Shown in pieces: positions 20,501-31,126 of a DNA stretch of 38,228 nt (the stretch's first letter is position 1; each line of letters opens with the position of its first letter). The stretch is taken from contig MNCI01022583.1 of assembly GCA_015680685.1 (NCBI GenBank), positions 476,059 to 514,286 of the forward strand, written 5' to 3'. This DNA is from Gnetum montanum. Taxonomy: Eukaryota > Streptophyta > Gnetopsida > Gnetales > Gnetaceae. Below the pieces are notes generated by a model that worked only from the letters and a program-made list of their open reading frames with translations, ran no database searches and was not told where the DNA came from. Position numbers and translations under genes: made by a program.

Positions 20501-21098
20501 AGGACTGAAGTACAAAACTTAACGATGCTCTATGGGCTTATTGTTCAACTTGGAAACTTCCTATTGGCTATTCTTCCTACGAGTTAGTGTATAGAAAACT
20601 TCCAATGCTTCTAATCCAATCCAAGCTCTGTACACTCTCAATAGCCTATGATCTAAACCTTAACCTAAGTCTAGCACATAAGGAAAGATTGATCAATCTA
20701 AACATGCTAGATGAAAATTGATTACTGGCCCTATCCTTGAATGAGGTGAAAAAGGCATTCAACAAGCAACGTCATGACCTTAGAATTAGAAAAGTAAAAC
20801 TTCAACTAGGAGATAAGGTTCTCTACTAGAACCCCACACATGTACCTAAAAAGAAAAAATTTCAAACATTGTGGGAGGGACCTTATATAATTGATTAAAC
20901 CTTTTCCCCTATGGCCATGTTGATTTATAAGCTTGAATGCTCGAATAAAAAGTAGTTGGTCAACATCCAACAAGTTAAACCTTTCCTGGAACCAAGACAA
21001 GCAATGTAACTACCACCTCAATGGATGAACAACCACATTCTATCTTCCTAATCTCCTCCTTCCAACTTAGTCATGGCAAAGATGGCCATATGTGCTAA
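17500..21098 (+). pseudogene. pol: Decayed pol (PR-RT-RNase H-IN) of element B
   Basis: From 17558 to about 20390 the whole of protease, RT, RNase H and most of integrase stay in one frame, broken only by stops. Protease: ALLSSGSRVNLIS (17558-17596) has Ser where the catalytic Asp should be. RT: KLLKVGFIYP, IDFRLLN, FLDGY and an intact catalytic FMDDFSTYG (18851 on). RNase H: GVVLTQMDDKK and HMDHSAI. Integrase: HEGPCRGHYA, a CECC zinc pair, VDYYIKW, then ISNNGTHF with Asp to Asn at 20336-20338. A 1-base loss near 20390 shifts the frame. The C-terminal module ends QLSHGKDGHMC. A typical OTA-clade, non-chromovirus pol, lacking a chromodomain. Confidence 0.9.
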
Positions 21099-23160
21099 CC
21101 ATCAAATTGTCTTCTCGGTTTTTCTACTTTTTTTCTTTCATGTTTTTATTTTTCCAAATTATTTATTTTACAAATTCTTGATTTTTCTAATTTTACACCG
21201 TCTTGATTATTTTACATTTTCTAATATATTTTGCTTTTTTTGGTTTGATTTAAGTATGGTATTTCCTCATTTTTGCTAATAAATTTGCTTTATTGCCACA
21301 AGACGTAGTGCTATTCTTGTTGTCTACTAATGATAGTTTATGCTTAATGTGTGATTGTCAATGTCTGGTTTCTATTTTTGAATTCTGATGTTTGATGGCT
21401 TTGACATGGTCTATTTTTCATGGAATAGGCAGTGAGTCCACGTCATTTGCACATCCAATGAACTCTATGGTTTTCCTTATTCTAGGAACTTGAGGTCCCT
21501 TCCATTAAAGAAACTTTTAATTAATCAGTGAGCTTGGTAGTTTTGGAATTAGGAAGGATTCAAAGGTTTGTAAAGGGTGTGACTTCAAGGGGACTCGTTA
21601 TTCTTTGTACTCTTCTACTTGCTTGAGTGCTTGAGTATTTTTCACAGACTTCTTACCATTCCATACCAACCACTAATAGGAAGTCAAATAACATTGTTAC
21701 ATGGTATGGTTCCCATTCAAAAAAAAATGATGAGAATTCAAAGCACACCCCTTTGACATTAATAAGTCCTTGCATGGTGTGGTTCCCATTTCAAAACAAA
21801 AACAAAAACATAATGGGAATTCAAAGCACACCCCTTGGACAAATGAAATGAGCTAGAAGCTTTGGTTATGGAACTCAAACAACATGCACCTATGCCTGAA
21901 GGTTCCTCTAACTAAGGCCCTCTCTCTCACTTTCTACTTCTCATTTTCTCTCTTTGTGGAATAGTGTTTGTTTTGTGGAAGCACTCTTGTGTTTCGAGTG
22001 AGTGAATCAATCTTAGAGTGATGGTGCAAAATCACTGAAAGTGGCTGGTTTTGGTCTGGACTAAGGATGGATCTTCTTGGGTCATTTTAAACACAAATTT
22101 CAAAAGGGACTTCTTGTGACCTCAATTTGGAACTCCATTCCACCTTCTCTATCATCCATCCATGCTACCATAACTCACCTCACTACCAAGTTCTATGTTA
22201 TGCTCTATGTCCTAGTCTGATGTGTTGGGATTCTTGAGTAGATTCTTTCAAGTTTGTCCTTAGCTTTTCATACCCATTAATCGACTATGAGGCTCACAAA
22301 CTCTTCAATTAAGGTTATGCAAGGGCAAAAAGGGCATGAGCCTGCTATGGGGAGGACCCACTTGCATAGCTTTTGGCTTGGTTCATTAAGGTTCCTTACC
22401 TTTGACATCGCTACAACCCTATCTTTTGCATATTTCATTGAGTATATTTCTTAGTGCTCCTTAATCTTTCATTTAATTCATCCACTAAATCATTTTTTCC
22501 TCCATTTTTCAAAATTTATGAGCTTCAATACCCTCTTCTCATGTTTTCATATTTTTCTTGGTCCTTTAAGCTTTCATTTGATCCTAATTTCATCCAAAAA
22601 TTCCTTGTATTTTGAAAGTTTCATCAAAGTCAATGGTGATTAATAGCTATGTCGATGAGGCCTCGTCAATGTAGTGCATATAGCCTATATATATCACCTA
22701 GCACTTGGGATTTTTTTAAAAATTGCTTATAACACATGGAGAGTTTTCGTAATTTTTCAAAGCCCAAAACTTTCTAGAGCTCATAACTTCCCAACTGTTT
22801 GTCCAAATCACTCTGTTTTTCTATCCTACGCTTATTAGAGGTAAGATCTTTATCATGGGGGCCACAAACCATAAGGTTTCCAATGAAAATTGATGAAATT
22901 TTTTGGAAATTTTTTATAACTTCCCCAAAGGATTGATAACCTTAACAACATATAAACATCAACGTTTTTTTATAGTTAACCCTTCCAACAACCTTCAGGT
23001 TGATTTATTAATGATAACACATAAATAAATGATAATTAGATTAATTAAATCAGTCATAATCACAACTTAGCCAAGTGTAACTATCCTTAAGAGATAAGGT
23101 ATCCCAATTGCTTTAAGGTTACACAATGATTACTAATCCATGGTCTCATTGTGATTACAA
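21099..23160 (+). other. 3' spacer of element B
   Basis: A T-rich tract follows pol (21110-21290). Next come segments conserved with A: GTGACTTCAAGGGGACTC (about 21578), the uninterrupted TTCTTACCATT site, and AAGTTATGCAAGGGCA (about 22313). A partial tandem duplication of a TGGTTCCCAT...AATTCAAAGCACACCCC unit (21690-21840) is present only in B. A U3-like fragment is at 22650-22720. No coding frame. Confidence 0.7.
22650..22720 (+). promoter_or_regulatory. U3-like palindrome and TATA-like segment inside B
   Basis: TCGATGAGGCCTCGTCAATG is the palindrome type found in the B LTRs. It is followed by CATATAGCCTATATATATC and TAGCACTTGGG, which resembles the U3-R junction of the A LTR. It lies about 450 bases before the third ORF. 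It may be an LTR fragment carried into the interior, or an internal promoter. No activity can be shown from sequence. Confidence 0.3.
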
Positions 23161-25070
23161 ATGGCACAAAAACCCAAATGCTAGTAGGAAGGAGAAACTT
23201 TCCAACCACAAGGGAAGTGGCCTAGATCTGGAAGGGGCCAACAAGAACAAGGCCAGGGACTACCAAAGACAACCTATGCAATAGGACCTCTTTATGAGGA
23301 GCTCGAAGTGGAATCTGTCTAACAGATTTTGGAAGAAGTGCTGACAAAACAATCCCAAAGAGGAGAAGTATCTAGACTTGCACCCAAGCTTGAGGTCACT
23401 TTGACTCAAGCCTGCCTAGACATTATCAGGTCTCAAGAGATCCAAAGTTTAGTTATTCAAGAGATCAACTTTGGGCCATTTTTGAAGAAAGCTCTAAAGG
23501 ATGTTAAGACATAAGTGCAAACCTCTTCCATGTGGCTAGTAATTATGTCCAATGAGGAATGGTACATGGGAGAAACATATCTCTTCTGGAGTAGCCAAAG
23601 GCCAAGGCCTGTTGTCAAAATCAAGGACATTCAAGTATCCTACTTGGTAGAAGCAATTGCACAGGGACTTGGGTTGCCTGATACTAGAACATAGTTGGCT
23701 AAATTATCTGCAAAGAGGTAATCTTGAGGCTAAGAGGGAGTGGACCCAGCGATGCTACAAGGTTGACCGTAAGGAGTATGGTGTGCTCACACTGACAAAG
23801 AAAATTTACTTCAAGATTGTGGCCTATCACCTCAATCCAATGATGAGGCCAAGCAAGGTAACTACCTTCTCTGCTTGAGCATTCACCACTCTAACTGGGA
23901 AATTTTCCATTAACCTTCCACAACTAATCTACTTAGAGATTGAGAAGTGCTTCAAGGATAATGAATGTGGAAGGAAGACCCTACCCTTTCCGTGCCTCAT
24001 TAGGAAACTTTGCAAAAGGGCAAGCATTGTTCACTATTCTAATGATACCCTCAGGCATGCTTCTTTGGCCTCATGATCAAAGATCATGAGAGACAAAATG
24101 CAAATAAAAACTCAAGAAGAGGAGCAACTGCTACCACCACCCACTTAGGAAATAACACCAAAGGCCCATGCAACCATTAAGCATTTATGCAAAATCCAAG
24201 AACAGCTCTTGAGTTAACAAGAGCAACAAGTAGGAAAAAGTGGGGTAGATCCATCTATATAGTAACTTGCAATGAGTTAGCTTAATGAGGTGGCTCAAAC
24301 AGTTAGCTAGATGGAGAGGGGTGGTCCAATCTTCTTTGTCCAATGAACATAGCTACTTGCGAGGTCGTATCCCAATGCTTGGGAGGTGATGGTGTCATTA
24401 TCACAATAGCATTTATTCCCATAAATATTTTGGAATGCCACCACTTTCTCAGTGTGGTTGAAGGAAGGTGAAGAGGCAACTGTTTTGATGATGCAACACC
24501 ATGGGTAGGAGATAGTAGCTAAAGTGGTGGCTAACCATGTAGCTAAAGCATTGAATGCACCCATGGAACCTGTACTAGACGTATCTGCACTTCAAGATGT
24601 GCAAACGTTTGTAGGTAGTAGAAAGTTAGACACAACTTAGCATGAAAAGTTTCTAGAATGACTAGTAGGAACCAAACAACTGACTCTGGACATATTTGAT
24701 CTTCCAGAGAACATCACTATAACCTAGTTGGAATTGCTAAATGCAAGGGGCAAATGCATTATCCTAGAGGAGGAACTCAAAGAAAGAAACTAGTGCCTAG
24801 CCATGGAGGCTGCCAAACTTCATGCCTAACATGCAAATCCTACGATCCTCAGCCCAACAATAACAAGAGATGAAGCTTTCAAATAGCTTCAAGAAAGATT
24901 CCAAAAAGCTAAGGAGGAGGCAGTTACAACCATCTTCAACTAGTCCATAGCTAAAGTAAAAACATACTCAATTTAGAAGGACTTGGAACAGATGTGACAG
25001 GAGAATGAAGCCTTGACACCTTCACACCATCAAGGAATGTGTTGTTCAAGTTTTAAAGAGTTGAATCATG
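23161..25070 (+). pseudogene. Third ORF of element B, plant-transposon-protein (PF20167-like) with coiled coil
   Basis: The ATG at 23161 (MAQKPKC) follows TGTGATTACAA, the acceptor-like site with its final G changed to A. The first block (to about 23690, frame of 23161) includes LTKQSQRGEVSRLAPKLEV and VKIKDIQVSYLVEAIAQGLG. The second block, one frame over (about 23695-24075), holds the region most like the 'putative plant transposon protein' domain: YFKIVAYHLNP, SKVTT, LTGKFSINLPQLIYLEIEKC and LPFPCLIRKLCKRASI. A charged tail with coiled-coil character (LEEELKERN; LQERFQKAKEEA) runs to about 24950. Original length was near 630 residues. In Athila elements the env-like ORF takes this position, but I see no signal peptide or membrane helix. 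At least ten stops make this copy dead. It is absent from the other three elements. Confidence 0.5.
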
Positions 25071-25242
25071 ATGTTCAATTTTGTGTCCTAAACACCTCCA
25101 TTCTTTGTAATGTATGGATGCATACACTTCAGCACTCCATTTTTTATCAAGTCAATTAATTTTTTTTGTTTGAAGAAAAGTCAGTCAATAATCCCATACC
25201 TTCCCAATTTTGTAAAAGAACTCAAGGATGAGTTTTCATTCA

Positions 25243-25254
25243 CTCGTGGGGGTA
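25243..25254 (+). other. Polypurine tract of element B
   Basis: CTCGTGGGGGTA abuts the LTR start TGATGAG, at the same place and with the same core as in the other elements. Confidence 0.8.
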
Positions 25255-26175
25255 TGATGAGTTGCATCTAGTTGGTTGTGTTGACTGGGCCTCATCGATA
25301 AGGCCTTGTTGATGCATCATATCATGCATTGACAAGGCCCCATCGACGTAGTGTTGGTTTTCTTGATTTTTGGTTATAAATACACACTTATAGCTGCATT
25401 TATGGCAAGTAGAGATTGTAGTTGCAGTAGAGATCTTGCATTTTTTCCATTTGAAAGTTAGAATCCCCCCCCCCTCTCGTTCTCGCATTAGGAGTTATTG
25501 AGTGTATGGATCTTTATTTAAGCATTGTTGTACCTAAGCACAATAGTGTGTGCGGCAATAACGATGAGCTTTCTGATAAACCTTGTAGCACTTTGGATAG
25601 ATTAGCTATTTTATTTATGCATTTAATATTCTTAATTATTTATTAAATTTTTTTATTAGTTATTAAATGTTTTCTAGTTATTACATTAATGAAGAAATTA
25701 AGATAGATAAATTACACACATAAGTATGACCACTTCAAGCATAACATGTATTCACTTGGTAATCCTAGTAGCATTATTGCTTGGTATGCCCAGTAGCATA
25801 GCACTTGTTCACCCAATAGTGGATACATGGGTTCAGGACATGTACGGAAAGTGGGATTAGATGCTTATGTTAGGATTAGTTAAATGCTAAGTTAATTAGT
25901 TAATTTAGATTACTTAATAAAATTCCTTTTATCTACATTTTGAGCACCAAGCTATAAAACACAAAATGATAAAAATCAGATGTCTCAGTTACACTTAACC
26001 ATACCAAAGAATGTCACGAGTGTAATTGGGAAGACAACGATTGACCTTAAGGCTAGATTCACTTCCTAAAAGACTAGTGCACTAAAAATGATAAAGTCTA
26101 TGAAATTTGACCAGATTGCGTGTGGATGCTTTGTGATTTGTATGGTTGGGCATAGCAGTACCTTGCTGCTCATCA
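25255..26175 (+). repeat. 3' LTR of element B (921 bp)
   Basis: Ends are TGATGAG and GCTCATCA. U3 keeps the GGCCTCAT/AAGGCCTT palindrome units. TATAAATA is at 25375-25382. The expected AATAAA is AATAAC here. A run of ten Cs (about 25466-25475) replaces a T/C tract of the 5' copy. The U5 stem pairs 25986-25996 with 26018-26028 over all 11 positions if two G-T pairs are allowed. Confidence 0.9.
25375..25382 (+). promoter_or_regulatory. TATA box of element B 3' LTR
   Basis: TATAAATA followed by CACACTTATAG, matching the 5' copy. Confidence 0.55.
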
Positions 26176-26180
26176 CTTAC
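26176..26180. other. Target site duplication of element B, right copy
   Basis: CTTAC directly after CTCATCA; it pairs with CTTAT at 13864-13868. Confidence 0.85.
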
Positions 26181-27477
26181 CATTTTATGTTAACCAATAA
26201 AATGAAGTAAGTCTTTGCATGGTGTGGTTCTCATCATGAAATGAAATGATGGAAATTCAAAGCACACCCCTTGGACAAAATAAATAGCCTACAAGCACTA
26301 GTTATGGAACTGAAAAGACATGTTACTCATGCCTAAAGATCCCCTCTAACTAAGGCCCTTTCTCACTTCCTACTGCTCTTTTCTTCTCTAATAAGGAATG
26401 GTGATTGTTCTATGGGAGCATTGTTGTGTCTTAGGGGATATACTAGTCTTAGAATGGTGATGTGATGTCACTGAATGTGGTTGGTTTTGGTCTAAACTAA
26501 GGATAGACTTTATCAAGTCATTTAACCACAAACTTCATAAGGGACTTCATGTGATCTTAATCACAAACTCCATTCCACTCTCTCTCATCCATCTATGCTT
26601 TCCATGTTTCACCTCACTATCAGTTTCATATTCTTGTTCAATGCCCTAGTTTGATGCGTCAAAATTCTTAAGTAGTTTCTTTCGATTTTTTGTCTTTAAC
26701 CCTCCGTAACCATTAATCATCCATGAGGCCCATGGACTCCTTAGTTTGAAGTTATGCAAGGGCATAAAAGGCCTGTGCTTGCTTTAAGGAGGATCCACTT
26801 GAATATCTATCGGTTGGATTAGTTAATTTCTTTATGCTTAGACATTCTCACAATCAAACCCTTCTACATTACCCATCAATGACATCCAATTGTGGACATC
26901 TTCACAACATTTTTCAGTGAACTTTCCTTTTTATTGTTGTGAACTCATACCCTCTTCAAGAATTTCATTTTGTTTGAAATTTTTTGAATTTAATAATGGA
27001 CTACTTATCCATTTTTGCCCTATTTGTCAGTCTTCCTGCTAACACTACTAATGGAATCAATCAACCATAATCACAACCTAGCCAAGTGTAATCATCGATG
27101 AGATGAGGTACTTCAAAGCTATATGTTACACATTGCACACTAATCTATGATTTTGTTGTGATTACAGTGGGAGTATCTTCACCAATGATGATGCAATAGT
27201 ACCACACAATGAGGACTATTCATGATCATTGGATCTTCTCTCTAACTCTTTAGCTGCCAGGAGGAGTTGGATGTCAATTTTGTCCAAGGTGTTCTCTTCT
27301 CTTGTCATGAACACCCAACTTTATAAAAGATTTTAATTTGTACACTTGGGCACTTAGGAGTCTATTTGTTCCATTTAAGTCAGTTTATATGTTAGTTAGT
27401 AATCCCATACCTTCTCAATATTTTGTAAGGAACTTGTTCCTCCTCTTCTTCACTTGAGGACAAGTTTTCATTCAGTC
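26176..27477 (+). other. 3' spacer of element A, part 2
   Basis: It resumes at CTTACCATTTTATG, continuing the sequence broken at 13868. It contains one copy of the AATTCAAAGCACACCCC unit (about 26250), AAGTTATGCAAGGGCA (about 26750) and the acceptor-like TTTTGTTGTGATTACAG (27151-27167). The base after the acceptor is T, so the ATG seen in the other elements is lost. Only about 310 bases then separate it from the polypurine tract, so the long third ORF of B is missing. The segment ends with CTTGAGGACAAGTTTTCATT. Confidence 0.75.
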
Positions 27478-27486
27478 ATGGGGGTA
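27478..27486 (+). other. Polypurine tract of element A
   Basis: ATGGGGGTA, identical to the tract in the left element, abuts the 3' LTR of A. Confidence 0.8.
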
Positions 27487-28350
27487 TGATGAATCATGTT
27501 TTGACTAGCTCCAATATTAGATATCCAATAGTGAAGCCTCAATATCATATACCTAATATCGAAGCCCAAGATGGGATGTCAAATATCTAATATTGAAAGG
27601 TGTATGCCTACCTATAAATATAGCACTTGGACTCACAGTTTTCAAATATAGTTTTTCATAGTTTTGTCATAGCATAGTGAAGCTCTTGTAGTTTGTTTTC
27701 TCCAAAGTTAGAATATTTTTGAAGTGCCTATAGTAGGAGTTTGAGTGTGTATGGATCTTTTTTCGAGCACTGATGTACCTGAGTATAGCAATGTGAAAAG
27801 AATAAAAATAAACCCTTTTGATCATCCTTACAGCATTGAGAATAGACTAATGTTTCCTTGATGCATTTAATACTCATGCACTTTACTTTAATTCACTTAA
27901 ATTAAGTAATTAATTTCTAGTTGTTAATGAACACAAGCATGACCACTTCGAGCATAAATATAGCACTTGGTAACCTAGAAACACTTAACATTTGGTAACC
28001 CAGCAGTGCTATATGCATTCAAGATGTGTCTAGGAGAGTGGGAATGAGTACTTGCATTAGGCTAGCTAGGCAATAGATGAATTAGATCCTAAATTACTCT
28101 ACCTTTCATTATTTTTCTAGGCAATTAAAATTATAACATGAAAAATGATAAAAATCATATACCTTAGTTGCACTTAACCATGTACTTGTACCTCACGAGT
28201 GGAACTGAGAAGACAACGATCGTTCCAATTAGATTTCATGTCTTAGAAACTAGTGTACTTAAGAACTTAAGGTTTGTGGAATTTGACTAGATCACATGTG
28301 AACACTTGTGATTCATATGGTTGGGCGTAGGGGTACCTCGCCACTCATCA
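27487..28350 (+). repeat. 3' LTR of element A (864 bp)
   Basis: Ends are TGATGAA and CTCATCA. U3 carries AATATT, GATATC and AATATC palindromes in a row. TATAAATA is at 27613-27620 and AATAAA at 27801-27806. The U5 stem pairs 28165-28175 with 28197-28207, with one mismatch. It is followed directly by the ATGAT duplication. Confidence 0.9.
27613..27620 (+). promoter_or_regulatory. TATA box of element A 3' LTR
   Basis: TATAAATA followed by TAGCACTTGGACTCAC, matching the 5' copy. Confidence 0.55.
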
Positions 28351-28355
28351 ATGAT
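28351..28355. other. Target site duplication of element A, right copy
   Basis: ATGAT, identical to 6073-6077. Confidence 0.9.
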
Positions 28356-28416
28356 CTACAACATTTATAGAAAAAACCTTAGTATGATCTACAACATTTG
28401 TAGAAGAAAACTTAGT
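28351..28416 (-). repeat. 33-bp in-frame tandem duplication
   Basis: Units 28351-28383 and 28384-28416 both start ATGATCTACAACATTT and end CTTAGT, with a few differences. Being 33 bp, the duplication keeps the frame of the - strand relic (a repeated NVVDH peptide). Confidence 0.75.
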
Positions 28417-30231
28417 AGTGTTTGTAGTAACTTTGTGTTGCAATGGTTGCATAGCCTTTCTTCACAACATAAAAGGATATGAAATAAACATATGGCCCTC
28501 TCAATGGTAATAGTGACATGACTTTGAATGATTATAATAAAGAATCTTCAACATAATTAATTTTTCTAGCATGTAAAAGAAATTTTCCCTTAAGTGAATC
28601 AATATATACCTCAATCATATTTCAAATTCTACGAAAACCACTAACTGTAGATAGGGTTTTAAAATATTAGATTAGACCAATTTAAAAGATAATATCTTTT
28701 TCAAATTCTTCAAAAATCAATGGAATATTTGACAATTAAACAAAATAAGGAATCCTTCAAAATTCAAGAGATACTAGATTATAAGAAGAGTCCACCTTTA
28801 AATAATTAATAAAGCATGACTATGATTGAAAACACCAATATCAAGGACCTTAGAACCATCACCAAATCAAAAAATTCTACCAACAAAAATGAGTTTGACA
28901 AATAACGTGCATGGACAATATCAAATCCTCGATCTTTATAAACTATATTTCAATGATTCTAAAAACTTCAAGAATGAGGTAAATAACCTACTATTTTCAT
29001 GAAAACATACTTTTTAGAAATTGCATGAGTAATAGCTTCATATAAATTATCAAGTAACACATAGAATGGCAAAGAAGTAGTGGATTCTCTTGAAGGATCA
29101 CCTAATGAATCTAGCAGCATTACATGTAATTGCAAATAGATTCATTAGAGAAATATCAAACCCACTAAAAAAATCAAGTGGTTAAATCTAGGTTCAAGCT
29201 TGGATGTAATAACTTGATTAGGCTTTTACTTATTCATCAACCCTTTTGGGATTTTTCTTGACCAAATAAGCATTAAACCTCCAAGTAATCATCCTATGAA
29301 ATTTTTATAAATAAATAAAAAATAAGTTGAAGTATATACTATATGGAAGAAATAACATTGAACTTTATTACTTAAACTAGTCAACTACATTCAAATTGTA
29401 TGGCCAATGGTAGTAAGAATCTAACTTATTATTCAACTCTATACATTGTGTCATTTGTTAATTGAAGACCTAAAAATTCTAAAGCATTAGAACTAGAAAT
29501 TCAGAAATCTTCATTTCACAAACTAAAAGATGAGTTTTGCTACATAGAGAAATGTATATTTATAGAGTAATAGGTCATATAACATCAATGTTATATTATC
29601 AACATAGTTTGAATAATGTGGACAATGGCTATTGACAAGATAAAATTTGACTTTATCATTTTTCCATGCTTGGCTTTAAACTCTTTATTGAGTTCTTACA
29701 AAAATGGTGTATATACATGATAAAAGTTGGATTATTAGACTAACTTACATAGAATTGATTGGTCATAGTCATATTTATCATCAAAACCCTTAGGTAAATG
29801 GATTTCCTATGCATCTCTTCTTACTCTAATCCATGTAACTTCATTTGGTTTCATGCAAAACTATCCTTGGACATCATGTCCTTTAGGATAGTTAGGATGC
29901 ATACTTGTTTGCAAAATTTTTGAGGCCAAACTAAACCATCTTCTTCATTAATTGACCATAGTCATACTCATCTTTGTCATTGAAACCCTTTAGGCTAATG
30001 GATTTCTTATATACTTCTTGCTCTCATCCACAATCTATGGAATTGCATTTGGTTTCTTGTGGAACTATTGGAAATCATGTCATCTTCCTTTCTTATCTTA
30101 GTAGAAGACAAAGATGATGAGAATATAGACTTGTCTACAACACTTTTAATGCAATTTTGGACCATCTTTTTCTTAGGTCCATCATTTTTTGAGATCTTAG
30201 TAGCTTTTGGATTCTTGGTACAATTACCCAT

Positions 30232-30900
30232 TGTCTTGTCTTAGTCTTACATACAACTTTAAAAAAAAGAAAAATACAATAATGAATAAAGAATAAAAAG
30301 TTTAAACATATAAATAAAATAAGCAATTCACCTATAACTTTCTTGGTAATAATGGTAATGATAGGGGCTTCCCCTAACAACAAGAACACGTCGTAATCCT
30401 ATCACTAACATTAAAGACAATAAGAACACCAATTGCAAAGTTTATTTATGTATATCATTGGATTCAAAGAATAAAAAATACTATAATACATAAAGTACAA
30501 CTAGGTTACCGAGGGTATAATATTTCTGAAATTCTTATAATTTTATAATTTTATGAATTTTTGAAATAATAATAAAATAATAAATAAATTGCATTGCAAC
30601 CCTTTACAAGATATGTGGAATACTCACACACAAAAACCAAATGAAATCACTCTATTGTATTGCAATCCCTTGGGACAAATGCAATGAAAAATCAAATATA
30701 CATAGAAATTGTACTACACTTCCTTGTGGAATAGTTGCAACATTCATAAGAAAAAAACAATTATATGTACATTTGCATCTAATCTCTTACAGGATAGATT
30801 CAACATGGAAATCAAACACATACACGCATTAGTGTTGTAATCCTTTATAAGATGGGTGATCACTAGTATACAAAAGTAAATAAATCTTGTTAATCTTTAT
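30232..30900. other. AT-rich stretch, nothing recognised
   Basis: No gene or repeat seen. Short open frames on both strands (for example 30641-30832) have no coding character. Confidence 0.35.
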
Positions 30901-30950
30901 TAGGACAAGGCTAGGAGGAAGAGGAGGATGATAATGATGATGAATTAAAT
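30901..30950 (+). repeat. LINE (RTE-like) 3' tail, + orientation, possible
   Basis: GGACAAGGCTAGGA (30903-30916) is followed by a trinucleotide-like GATGATAATGATGATGA tail. Plant RTE LINEs end in a GGGAcAAGGCTTTG-type motif and a short tandem tail. It forms a 14-bp perfect inverted repeat with 31143-31156. Confidence 0.35.
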
Positions 30951-31095
30951 CTTATTAGTCACTTGCTCAATAGACCAACACCATTTTTGGTAAATGTAAG
31001 ATATGACCTCCTATAGCAAGACAAAATTATTGTAAGCTTCACACAACTATACTAAAGTAATTAATTAAGAGAATAAATTTACTTAGAATTTCTAA

Positions 31096-31121
31096 AATTA
31101 ATTAATTAATTAATTAATTAA
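31096..31121. repeat. (AATT)n microsatellite
   Basis: Five to six tandem AATT units, next to the reverse tail at 31127-31197. Confidence 0.85.
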
Positions 31122-31126
31122 GTTAG

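Larger units (their letters stand above)
13869..26175 (+). mobile_element. Inner Ty3/gypsy Athila-like element B, complete, with a third ORF
   Basis: It is nested in the 3' spacer of A in the same orientation. Order: 5' LTR 13869-14801, primer site 14803-14821, gag from 14962, pol to 21098, 3' spacer 21099-23160, third ORF 23161 to about 25070, polypurine tract, 3' LTR 25255-26175. At 12.3 kb it is longer than A because of the extra ORF. Sequence and LTR sizes differ enough from A to call it a sister subfamily. Gag, pol and ORF3 all carry stops. Confidence 0.93.
6078..28350 (+). mobile_element. Outer Ty3/gypsy Athila-like element A, complete but decayed, carrying element B
   Basis: The order is 5' LTR 6078-6897, tRNA-Asp primer site 6899-6918, gag from 7059, protease near 9690-10058, RT, RNase H, integrase to 13265, 3' spacer 13266-13868, then the 12.3-kb insertion B, the rest of the 3' spacer 26176-27477, polypurine tract and 3' LTR 27487-28350. 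Without B the element is about 10 kb. A perfect 5-bp target duplication (ATGAT) flanks it. All frames carry many stops and some frameshifts. It inserted into an older - strand coding relic. Confidence 0.93.
28351..30231 (-). pseudogene. Coding relic, proximal part, tentative DUF4283/LINE-ORF1-like
   Basis: On the - strand a plausible start (MGNCTKNPKATKISKNDG) at 30231 opens 74 codons, very Lys/Ser-rich. Further down, pieces with coding character appear between stops: SLPFYVLLDNLYEAITHAI, IVGYLPHS and FDIVHARYLSNSFLLVEF near 29110-28880. Their order recalls the DUF4283 fold of plant ORF1-like proteins. The relic continues past element A at 6077-5550. A segment of about 110-125 bp is present twice, diverged (about 30060-29940 and 29850-29745). 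Stops and frameshifts are frequent. I am confident only that coding character survives; the family is a guess. Confidence 0.3.

Noticed and set aside
23161-25070. Envelope glycoprotein call for the third ORF
   Set aside because: No signal peptide, membrane helix or cysteine pattern is visible; position alone is not enough.
25240-25488. 82-codon - strand ORF across the B 3' LTR start
   Set aside because: It lies antisense over the polypurine tract and U3; not conserved in the 5' LTR.
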